Below are positions 5,679-11,964 of a stretch of 11,964 nt of DNA, one piece after another (the stretch's first letter is position 1; each line of letters begins with the position of its first letter). The notes beneath the pieces were generated by a model. The model did no database searches and was not told where the DNA came from. It worked only from the letters and a program-made list of their open reading frames with translations. This DNA comes from Natrialbaceae archaeon Tc-Br11_E2g1 (lineage in GTDB: Archaea > Halobacteriota > Halobacteria > Halobacteriales > Natrialbaceae), in assembly GCA_001564255.1 (NCBI GenBank), contig LKNC01000062.1:1-11964 (forward strand), written 5' to 3'. A program made the position numbers and the translations under genes.

Positions 5679-7004
5679 TCAGTCGTCCGTACCCGTCTCG
5701 TAGGCCCCCGCCCGCTCGAGTTCCCCCCGTGTTCGCAGGACGTCCGGCGTCCGGCACATTCCGGGTGCGCCCGTAACCTGCGGAATCGTACAGTTGTTAC
5801 AGCTCTCACAGAGGACGCGGCCGGCGTCGGCCTCGAGGAGTCGGGCGGCGAGCCGGGGCTCGGCGTAGAAGGGCCGCCCCATCCCGACCATATCGCAGGC
5901 CTGCCGGCCACCCCTGCCGAGCAAGCGGTCGATCTCCGCCCGGCCGCGGATGCCACCCTCCGCGAGGACGGGGATCGACACCGCCTCACGAACCCGCCGG
6001 CAGAACCCGGCGTTCCAGGCTGGCTCGGTCCGATACTGCAGAGACTGGACGCGGTTTGCCCCCGCGACGAGACTCGCCCGCCAGGACCCCCCGAACGCCT
6101 CGGCGTATCCCTCGGACATCGCCTCGAGGTCCCACGCCCGGTCGGGGTACTCCCCGCGGACGATGCTCATGTCCCAGGTCACGGAGGTCTTGACGGGGAC
6201 GACGGCGTCGTAGCCGATCACCTCGAGGCGGCGGGCGATCTCGATCCCGTCCTCGAGTGACAGTTTCCGGCGGATCACGGGCGGGGCCGGGGTCTCCGCC
6301 GGCACTTTCGTCGTCAGCGGGACCGACCCGACCCGGTCGCGGATCTCCTCGTGGACGATCTCGAGGAATCGCAGGCGGGCCTCCGGCGAACCGCCGAACT
6401 CGTCGCTCCGTCGGTTGTAAAAGGGTGAGAGGAACTGCTGAACGATCCCCATGTTCGCCCCCGAGATGTGCAGGCCGTCGTAGCCGGCGTCGACCAGAGA
6501 CGCCGCCGACCGACCGAAGTCCACAGCGAGGTCGTACACTTCGGCCGTCGAGAGGACGTGTGGGTCGTACTCGAGGAAGCCGAGGCGATCGAGGGCGGCG
6601 AGCGGCCAGGGCGGGTCGGAGACGGCCAGTTGCTCGAGGTCCGGGTTCGCCCGGCGAAACGCCGCGTGCCAGGTCTCCATGCTCCGGAGCCCGCCGTGTT
6701 CGAGCTGGGCGAAGATCCGCCCGCCGTGGTCGTGGATCCGGTCGGTGAGCGTCGAGAGCTGCGAGACGAACTCGGGGTCGTCGACGTGGGTCATCCCCGG
6801 GGCGGCACAGCCACCCTCCCCGCGGACGATCACCGCACCCTGGAAGACCAGTCCGACCCCCGAGGCGGCTGCCGGCTCGAGTTCCTCGATCAGTGTCCCG
6901 ACGGCGTCCGGACCGTTGCCCGCACACTCGAGGAGGGGCGCGCGGTAGAGTCGGTTTGGGATCGTCACGCCACCGATCTCGAGTGGGTCCTCGAGGCTCG
7001 TCAT
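5679..7004 (-). CDS. Old Yellow Enzyme-family NADH:flavin oxidoreductase with Fe-S cysteines
   Basis: This 441-residue protein is an FMN-binding TIM barrel of the OYE/2,4-dienoyl-CoA reductase group: LEIGGVTIPNRLYRAPL at 8-24, FAQLEHGG at 98-105, DGLHISGANMGIVQQFLSP at 176-194, NRRSDEFGGS at 197-206, and AEGGIRGRAEIDRLL with DMVGMGRPFYAEP in the C-terminal half. Cysteines 399, 402, 405 and 417 form C-x2-C-x2-C-x11-C, close to the 4Fe-4S motif of dienoyl-CoA reductases. The FAD/NAD(P)H domain that follows in those 670-residue enzymes is absent. In the usual IHGAHGYL motif both histidines are replaced (Ser181 and Asn184), so substrate binding likely differs from that of classic enoate reductases. 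It lies 94 bases downstream of cgi121 on the same strand and may be read through from it. The substrate is unknown. Confidence 0.88.
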   Translation of the reverse strand: MTSLEDPLEIGGVTIPNRLYRAPLLECAGNGPDAVGTLIEELEPAAASGVGLVFQGAVIVRGEGGCAAPGMTHVDDPEFVSQLSTLTDRIHDHGGRIFAQLEHGGLRSMETWHAAFRRANPDLEQLAVSDPPWPLAALDRLGFLEYDPHVLSTAEVYDLAVDFGRSAASLVDAGYDGLHISGANMGIVQQFLSPFYNRRSDEFGGSPEARLRFLEIVHEEIRDRVGSVPLTTKVPAETPAPPVIRRKLSLEDGIEIARRLEVIGYDAVVPVKTSVTWDMSIVRGEYPDRAWDLEAMSEGYAEAFGGSWRASLVAGANRVQSLQYRTEPAWNAGFCRRVREAVSIPVLAEGGIRGRAEIDRLLGRGGRQACDMVGMGRPFYAEPRLAARLLEADAGRVLCESCNNCTIPQVTGAPGMCRTPDVLRTRGELERAGAYETGTDD

Positions 7005-7098
7005 GCCCTCGAGTTGTACTGGAGTCTACAAGAGTATGGTGTCGGTCGTGACACGGGTGGGAGAGTCGGTCAGGAAGCGATACTGCCTGGCGACGGTA

Positions 7099-7599
7099 TC
7101 ACTTCTCGACCTCGAGCAACGCCACCCGCTCGCGGACGAGGTCCCCGAGGCTCGCGTCCGTCGCCGCCCGTTCGGCGTCGGTGATCGCGAAGAACGAACA
7201 CAGCGTCCCCTCGTCGTACTCCTCGAGCGTGGGTTCGGCGGCGACGAACGACGCCAGCTCACGCAGGGACTCGAGTGTGCCCGCCTCGTCGCCCTCGCCG
7301 TCGACCACCACGACGGCCCGGGTCTCGCCCTCGGCGACGCCCATCTCGAGTGCGCGATCGATCTGCCTGCGCCCGGCGGCGTACAGCAGGATCTCGACCG
7401 CGCGGTCGCGGGCGACGTTCTCCCCTCTCTCGGTCGCGCGGTCGGCGAGTTCGACGGCCCGCTGTAGGTGACGCCGGCCGGCGACGTAGCGGGCGTCGAA
7501 CGCCTGGATCGTGACGCCGTGAGCGTCGGCGATTTCGCCGAGTTCGGCGACGAAGGCGTCGAGGTCGTCGACCTCGAGTCGGCCCTCGAGGACCCTCAT
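7099..7599 (-). CDS. cgi121: KEOPS complex subunit Cgi121
   Basis: This 166-residue protein has the Cgi121 pattern: an N-terminal strand [16 protein letters not shown], then [22 protein letters not shown] at about 31-52 (start of the central helices), [25 protein letters not shown] at about 64-88 (the conserved stretch that marks the family), and a C-terminal part ending in [13 protein letters not shown]. Cgi121 joins Bud32, Kae1 and Pcc1 in KEOPS, which makes N6-threonylcarbamoyladenosine at position 37 of ANN-decoding tRNAs; Cgi121 helps recruit tRNA and stimulates Bud32. The ATG overlaps the Hel308 stop (ATGA), so translation is probably coupled. This neighbour pair is familiar in haloarchaea. 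Length and start fit the family. Confidence 0.9.
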   Translation of the reverse strand: MRVLEGRLEVDDLDAFVAELGEIADAHGVTIQAFDARYVAGRRHLQRAVELADRATERGENVARDRAVEILLYAAGRRQIDRALEMGVAEGETRAVVVVDGEGDEAGTLESLRELASFVAAEPTLEEYDEGTLCSFFAITDAERAATDASLGDLVRERVALLEVEK

Positions 7600-9965
7600 T
7601 CGAAATCACCCAGGCTGGACTGGCTCTCGACGGTGTTCGGTTCGCCGGCGGCGTCCGATCCGCTCTGGGTGGTATCGGTCCCGACGCCCTCGCGTGGCTC
7701 GACGTCGTCCATCGACGGATCCTCCCGGCCGGCGTTCTCGAGGACCGTCTCCGCCGTCTTCTTCCCTTTCAGCGCCGCGAGGACGACGCCTTTGTCCGCG
7801 TCCCGGAGGTCGGCGGGCGTCTCGAGGCCGGCCCCGTAGAGCGCCCTCGCGCGTTTCCGGCCCACCCCGCGGATCGAGACGAGTTCGAGCAACTCCTCAT
7901 CGACCCCGTGTTCGACCCGGGCGCGGGCCTCCCGGACGGCGACCGTCCACTCGCTTCCGATCTCGCTGGCGAGGGACTCGGCTGCACCGAGCAGCCACTC
8001 GGCGGTGTCGACTTTTCCCCGCAGATCGCCGGGACCGACGCCGTATCGCTCGGTGATCCGCTCTTCGTCGTCCTCGTCGGCCCAGTCTTCGAGCAGTTTG
8101 CCCGTCTTGAGTGCGGCGAGCCAGTCCTCAAAGCGGGCGTCCTCGAACTCACTCGGGGCCGCCCCCAGGAACTCCGCTTCGCGCTCGTAGTACACCCCGC
8201 CGTACTCCTCGTCCTCGCCCGATCGGAGATACAACTCGTACATATCGGGCGTCCTCGAGATCAGCTGATAGAGCCCGAGTGCGGTCGGCCGGTCCTCGGC
8301 GGACTCGAGGCCGTGGACGATCTCGGCGGCGCTCATCGGGTCGACGTACAGCCGCGAGACGGTGTGGCCCAGACTCGTCGCCGCGAGGTCGACGCCGCCT
8401 GCGTCGTCTAACTCCGCCGCCGAGGTGAACCCGGTCGGTTTTGCTCCCCCACCCTCGCGTTCGATGAAGTCGTTTCTCTCGAGGTACGCCAAGACGTCGT
8501 CGGTGACGGCCTCGAGGCGGCCGGCCTCGGTCGACTGGGTCGCATAGAGGGTTTCCTCGAGAAAGTCGAGGAGGCCTGTGCGGGTACGGGCGAAGCCGGA
8601 GGCGACCGTCGCGAGCACGTGGGTCCGGAGGGCGGGTTCGGCGGCGAGTTTCGAGTGGACGTCCTCCGGGTCGGCCCAGACGTACCGCTCGAAGAGGTCG
8701 TCTTTGTCCTCGTGGCTCTTGGCGAGCAAGACCGCCTCGCCGTAGGGATCGAGGCCGGGGCGGCCGGCCCGCCCCATCATCTGGTGGACCTCGAGGATGG
8801 GCAGGGGCGTCATCCCGCCGGCGCTCGGATCGAAGCGTCGCCAGTCCCGGACGACGACGCGCCGGGCGGGGGTGTTCACCCCGGCGGCGAGGGTCGGCGT
8901 CGCCGAGATCACCTTGAGGGTGCGCTCGCGGAAGGCGTCCTCGATCAGCGAGCGGTGTTCGCTCGCGAGGCCGGCGTGGTGGAAGGCCGCGCCCTCCTCG
9001 ACGCAGGTAGCCAGGTCCTCGCTCGTCTCGGTGTCACTGACCTCGCGGATCTCCTCGGCGAGGGCCGTGAGTTCCCGGCGTTCCTCGTCGGTGAGCGCGT
9101 CGGAGGTGACCCCCGAGAGTCGTTTGGCCGCCCCTTCGGCGTTCCGTCGGGAGCTAACGAACACGAGCGAGGACCCACCCTCCGCCAAGATGTCTCTCAC
9201 CAGCGCCGCCTCCTGTCTCTGTGCCCCCTCGACGGGGACTTCGCGGGTCGATCCGTCGTCGAACTGGAGGGCGTTGCCGTAGTGAACCCCGGTTCGGAGG
9301 TCGATCGGTCGCCAGTCGTCGTCGACCAGCGCGGCGTCGAGCCAGTCGGCGATCACCTCGGCGTTGCCGATCGTCGCCGAGAGCGCGATCACCTGGAGTC
9401 GTGGGTTGAGCTTTCGTAACTTCGCTACGGTGACCTCGAGGGTCGGCCCCCGGTTGCGGTCGTCGATGAGGTGGACCTCGTCGCTCACGACGCAGGTGAG
9501 ATCCGAAAGCCAGTCCGCGCCGTTTCGGACGAGCGAGTCGACCTTCTCGCTCGTGGCGACGATGATGTCCTTGGTGGCGAGCCAGTCGCTCGTCGATTCG
9601 TAGTTACCTGTGGTGACCCCGACGCTGACGCCGAAGTCCTCGTAGGCCTCGAACTCGGCTCGCTTCTCACTGGCCAGGGCCCGAAGCGGGACGATGTAGA
9701 GGGCCTTCCCGCCGGAAGACGCTCTCGCGCCTTCCGAGCCATCCGAGCGTGGCTCGGAGACGCCGCGTTCGATCGCCGACAACATCGAGAGGGCGGCGAT
9801 CATCGTCTTCCCGCTCGCGGTCGGGACCGCGGCGACGAGGTTCTCGCCCTCGAGGGCGCCCGCCTCGACGGCCGCCGCCTGTGGGGGATACAGCTCCTCG
9901 ATCCCCTCGGCCTGAAAGTGTTCGGTCGCGCCGGGCGGGAGCCCCGACAGCTCCGCTACGTTCAT
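7596..9965 (-). CDS. hel308: Hel308 (Hjm) ATP-dependent DNA helicase
   Basis: This 789-residue superfamily 2 Ski2-like 3'-5' helicase acts on stalled replication forks. Seen in order: a Q-like motif [11 protein letters not shown] at 26-36, Walker [11 protein letters not shown] at 45-54, motif Ia [25 protein letters not shown] (motif II), ALSATIGN (motif III), [10 protein letters not shown] (IV), [15 protein letters not shown] (V) and [10 protein letters not shown] (VI). The winged helix and ratchet domains follow, and a helix-hairpin-helix [17 protein letters not shown] at 697-713 includes the RAR brake motif. Two oddities: residues about 69-84 form a Ser/Gly/Glu-rich insert between motifs I and Ia encoded by a palindrome, and the acidic tail ends in QSSLGDFE, a PCNA-binding-like motif. 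The start at 9965 fits the family N-terminus and a TATA-like box 25-32 bases upstream. It is followed by cgi121 with a 4-base overlap. Confidence 0.96.
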   Translation of the reverse strand: MNVAELSGLPPGATEHFQAEGIEELYPPQAAAVEAGALEGENLVAAVPTASGKTMIAALSMLSAIERGVSEPRSDGSEGARASSGGKALYIVPLRALASEKRAEFEAYEDFGVSVGVTTGNYESTSDWLATKDIIVATSEKVDSLVRNGADWLSDLTCVVSDEVHLIDDRNRGPTLEVTVAKLRKLNPRLQVIALSATIGNAEVIADWLDAALVDDDWRPIDLRTGVHYGNALQFDDGSTREVPVEGAQRQEAALVRDILAEGGSSLVFVSSRRNAEGAAKRLSGVTSDALTDEERRELTALAEEIREVSDTETSEDLATCVEEGAAFHHAGLASEHRSLIEDAFRERTLKVISATPTLAAGVNTPARRVVVRDWRRFDPSAGGMTPLPILEVHQMMGRAGRPGLDPYGEAVLLAKSHEDKDDLFERYVWADPEDVHSKLAAEPALRTHVLATVASGFARTRTGLLDFLEETLYATQSTEAGRLEAVTDDVLAYLERNDFIEREGGGAKPTGFTSAAELDDAGGVDLAATSLGHTVSRLYVDPMSAAEIVHGLESAEDRPTALGLYQLISRTPDMYELYLRSGEDEEYGGVYYEREAEFLGAAPSEFEDARFEDWLAALKTGKLLEDWADEDDEERITERYGVGPGDLRGKVDTAEWLLGAAESLASEIGSEWTVAVREARARVEHGVDEELLELVSIRGVGRKRARALYGAGLETPADLRDADKGVVLAALKGKKTAETVLENAGREDPSMDDVEPREGVGTDTTQSGSDAAGEPNTVESQSSLGDFE
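9733..9758. repeat. Perfect 9-base inverted repeat inside hel308 insert
   Basis: TCCGAGCCA (9733-9741) and TGGCTCGGA (9750-9758) are perfect inverted copies separated by 8 bases (9742-9749) that repeat TCCGAGC again. It encodes the middle of the low-complexity in-frame insert in Hel308 (residues about 70-78). Confidence 0.75.
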
Positions 9966-9989
9966 TACTCGCGATTTGCGCGTCCCGGG

Positions 9990-9997
9990 GTTTAAAC
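9990..9997 (-). promoter_or_regulatory. Putative leaderless promoter (TATA box) of hel308-cgi121
   Basis: GTTTAAAC, the same on both strands, lies 25-32 bases before the hel308 ATG at 9965 and right after the end of the upstream membrane protein gene. Its position and A/T content amid GC-rich DNA make it the best promoter candidate on this side of the window. Confidence 0.5.
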
Positions 9998-10013
9998 TGT
10001 CGTTCGTCGCCGG

Positions 10014-10682
10014 TCAACGCGAGCGAACGATCCCCTGGACCTCGCGGGCGATCTCCGGGGGCGTGGTGAGCCGACGCGGGCCCGCGACGTACTGGCCGTC
10101 TGGCTGGGCGTAGACGAGTTTCACCACGGCCATGTCACCGACCGTCCGGTAGGAGACGTCGTCGATCTCCTCGAGGTCGATCGCGATTTCGGGGTCGTGG
10201 AGGTACAGCCGGTTTTCATCCAGGTCGAGAGTACCGACCGACTGGAGGAAACTCGAGAGCAAAAGCGAGATCACGGCGACCGGGATGGCGACGGCGGCCG
10301 CGAAGTTGCCGGCGTTCCCCCCGACGACGCCCGCCGCGACGAGCATGTACGTGGCGACGGCGATCGCACCGACGGCGGCGTCGAGCACCCGCCTGATCCC
10401 GTCGCTTTCGGGTCCCGAGATCGGTAGCGGTTCGAAGACGCGCTCGAGGCTCCCGCCGGGGTTACTCGATACCGCGAGCGCGACGATCGTGACCGCGAGT
10501 GCCACGCCGATCGCGACGACGATCGGTTGGCCGGACGTGAGGCCGGTAAAGGCGAAAAACCGGGCGAAGACGATGAGTACGATGGCCGCGAGCAGCCCGC
10601 CACCGCCGAGCGAGCGGAGTGTGCGAACGGTCCGGGAGGTAGCGGGGTCCCGTCGCCACTGTACCGTTCGTGGGCCGTCCAT
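10014..10682 (-). CDS. Four-helix membrane protein with C-terminal soluble domain, function unknown
   Basis: This 222-residue protein begins with a basic N-terminus (residues 1-25), followed by four hydrophobic segments at about 28-45, 52-71, 99-120 and 125-146, and a soluble C-terminal part (147-222) of short beta strands: TLDLDENRLYLHD, IDLEEIDDVSYRTVGDMAVVKLVYA, PRRLTTPPEIAREV. The tail pattern, membrane anchor then a small beta-rich domain ending in a helix, resembles membrane-anchored PH-like domains common in archaea and bacteria, but I do not recognise the family and assign no function. The in-frame ATG at 10796 would add 38 residues that overlap the upstream permease gene and have no halophile character; the ATG at 10682 is preferred and has a TATA-like sequence at 21-27 bases. 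It lies 38 bases after the permease stop and 48 bases before hel308. Confidence 0.82.
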   Translation of the reverse strand: MDGPRTVQWRRDPATSRTVRTLRSLGGGGLLAAIVLIVFARFFAFTGLTSGQPIVVAIGVALAVTIVALAVSSNPGGSLERVFEPLPISGPESDGIRRVLDAAVGAIAVATYMLVAAGVVGGNAGNFAAAVAIPVAVISLLLSSFLQSVGTLDLDENRLYLHDPEIAIDLEEIDDVSYRTVGDMAVVKLVYAQPDGQYVAGPRRLTTPPEIAREVQGIVRSR

Positions 10683-10702
10683 ATTCCGAGTCGGAAGTGT
10701 GG

Positions 10703-10709
10703 ATGTAAA
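10703..10709 (-). promoter_or_regulatory. Possible TATA-like element of the four-helix membrane protein gene
   Basis: TTTACAT on the minus strand lies 21-27 bases before the ATG at 10682, within the 38-base gap after the permease gene. It favours the shorter start. Confidence 0.35.
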
Positions 10710-10720
10710 GCCCGTTCGGT

Positions 10721-11911
10721 CTAGAACAAGACGGTGTCGACGGCCCGGAGGGCCACGTAGCTCACGCCAAGCGAGAGGGCAAGCGAGACGATCCACGCGA
10801 GGACGGTGTAGCTCATCTTTCGTGCGCTGACGCCGCCGCCGGCCCCCGAGGCGGCGTAGCCGCTGCCGATGATCGAACTCACGATGATCTGGTTAAACGA
10901 GACGGGGATGCCAAAGAGGACGGCCGCCTGTGCGATGGCGAAAGAGGGGATGAGCGCGGCGATCGATCGACGGGGTCCAAGCGAGGAGTAGTCCTGTGAG
11001 ATCGCTTTGATCATCCGCGGTGCGCCGGTCCAGGAGCCGACCAGCAGTCCGACCCCGCCACCGAACAACAATGCGACGAGTGGAAGACCGAGATCTCCCG
11101 AAATCGGGATCAACGGACCGATAGCCAGGCCGACCTGGCTGCCGCCGGCGGAGAAGGCGACGAGGCCGCCGAGGATCAAAAGGAAGTGTCGTTCCCCGCG
11201 TTCGACGTCCTCCCGGAGATCGTAGCCGACGGCCAGTGCCCACCCGATGGCGATGAGTGCAGTGACGACGACGACACCGAAAACCGTCGGGCCGGGGAGT
11301 GAACCACCGACTTCGGCTGCGATCGAGGCACCCCCATCCGGCGGGCCGAGGGTCGCGAACTCGATGTTCGCGATGAGGACGCCGACGACGGCCGCGAGGA
11401 CGACGATCAGGTACTCCTCGGGGACCGGCTCGTCGCGCAGGAACCGGGCGATCGCGTAGGCGAACCCCCCGCCGACGAACGGAGTGAGGATCCAGAGGGC
11501 GGCGATCTCCTGGTACTTCGCCCATGCCGGGTCCCCGCCCATCGCCAACCCGACGCCGATGACCGCCCCCGTGACGGTAAACGCCGTTGCGATCGGATAT
11601 CCCGCGAAGACGCCGATGGCCACAAGCGCCGCGGCGATCGTGAGTGCGAGCGTCGCCGCGATCGGCGAGAGGGTCACACCGCCGATCAACTCCGTCCCGA
11701 CGGCCTCGGAGACGTTCGCACCCTGTAACACCGCCCCGAGAAAGCCGAGAATACCGACGACAAACCCGGCTCGCATCACCGAAATCGCGTTCGCACCGAC
11801 CGCGGGGGCAAACGGCGTCGATCCCGAGGACCCCGCCCCGATCGACCACGCCATGAAGAGGCTCGCGAGAGCGGCAACGAGGAACGTCGCAAGCGTCGCG
11901 ATTTCGACCAT
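10721..11911 (-). CDS. PiT-like inorganic anion (phosphate) permease, divergent
   Basis: This 396-residue integral membrane protein has about 10 hydrophobic helices in two internally related halves, like the PiT/SLC20 phosphate permeases. Matches in the frame: FMAWSIGAG near 19-27, VGANAISVMRAGFVVGILGF near 38-57, GYPIATAFTVTGAVIGVGLA at 104-123, FSAGGSQVGLAIGPL at 253-267 and GIPVSFNQIIVSSIIGSGYA at 334-353, the last two being the second-half equivalents. A hydrophilic loop with YDLREDVERGERHF (230-243) separates the halves. The family's paired GANDVAN and STTH motifs are not conserved here, so phosphate as the substrate is not assured; another anion is possible. It would work in the cell membrane, probably coupled to Na+ or H+. 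The start at 11911 fits a first helix beginning at residue 5. The next gene on this strand follows after 38 bases. Confidence 0.85.
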   Translation of the reverse strand: MVEIATLATFLVAALASLFMAWSIGAGSSGSTPFAPAVGANAISVMRAGFVVGILGFLGAVLQGANVSEAVGTELIGGVTLSPIAATLALTIAAALVAIGVFAGYPIATAFTVTGAVIGVGLAMGGDPAWAKYQEIAALWILTPFVGGGFAYAIARFLRDEPVPEEYLIVVLAAVVGVLIANIEFATLGPPDGGASIAAEVGGSLPGPTVFGVVVVTALIAIGWALAVGYDLREDVERGERHFLLILGGLVAFSAGGSQVGLAIGPLIPISGDLGLPLVALLFGGGVGLLVGSWTGAPRMIKAISQDYSSLGPRRSIAALIPSFAIAQAAVLFGIPVSFNQIIVSSIIGSGYAASGAGGGVSARKMSYTVLAWIVSLALSLGVSYVALRAVDTVLF

Positions 11912-11916
11912 CTATC

Positions 11917-11942
11917 GGGCCCCTACTTGCGGCCCCTACAAG
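11917..11942. repeat. Imperfect tandem 13-base repeat before the permease start
   Basis: On the minus strand two tandem units, CTTGTAGGGGCCG and CAAGTAGGGGCCC, match at 10 of 13 positions and end 6 bases before the permease ATG. GGCCCCTAC (plus strand) is exact in both at 11918-11926 and 11931-11939. The unit further from the gene overlaps the TATA position (about 20-31 bases upstream), so this could be an operator; no clear TATA box is seen. Confidence 0.35.
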
Positions 11943-11964
11943 TGTGTGCCGACCTGTCCGCGCC

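Noticed and set aside
1496..11911. Very frequent CTCGAG hexamer
   Set aside because: Explained by common Leu-Glu (CTC GAG) and related codon pairs in acidic haloarchaeal proteins; not treated as a signal.

Overview
The window looks like chromosomal DNA from a haloarchaeon. The coding DNA is GC-rich, the proteins are strongly acidic (Asp/Glu-rich, Lys-poor), several genes have a TATA-like box about 25-30 bases before the ATG and no Shine-Dalgarno (typical of leaderless haloarchaeal mRNAs), and the gene content is archaeal: Hel308 helicase, KEOPS subunit Cgi121 and a CCA-less tRNA gene. A genus cannot be fixed from the sequence alone; the Natrialba/Haloterrigena/Natrinema side of the class is my guess.

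Layout. (1) Bases 1-963, plus strand: the 3' part of a gene ending in a metallo-beta-lactamase-fold hydrolase domain, apparently fused behind a small beta-sandwich-like segment; the frame is open to the left edge. (2) 964-1495: a gene-free stretch with an AT-rich block followed by several short hairpins. (3) 1496-4851, minus strand, transcribed right to left: glutamate dehydrogenase, then a universal stress protein, then a GCS2-type (glutamate-cysteine ligase-like) protein. (4) 4852-5678: a control region with a 12-base palindrome, a plus-strand 83-residue membrane protein, tRNA-Gln(CTG), and an element resembling an archaeal origin recognition box (ORB). (5) 5679-11911, minus strand: PiT-like permease, membrane protein, Hel308, Cgi121 (ATGA overlap with Hel308), and an Old Yellow Enzyme-type flavin oxidoreductase.

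How the genes relate. Hel308 and Cgi121 are translationally coupled, joining replication-fork or DNA repair with the t6A tRNA-modification complex. Glutamate dehydrogenase lies upstream of a probable glutamate-dependent ligase, with a stress protein between them. The remaining genes look like ordinary chromosomal housekeeping or metabolic genes.

I do not see a mobile element, CRISPR array, defence island or toxin-antitoxin pair, and no clear undescribed multi-gene system. The points most worth checking are the ORB-like element beside tRNA-Gln, the PiT-like permease that lacks all four family signature motifs, the palindromic in-frame insert in Hel308 with a PCNA-binding-like tail, the flavin oxidoreductase with changed active-site residues and an Fe-S cysteine set but no FAD domain, and the fused MBL protein with a changed metal motif.
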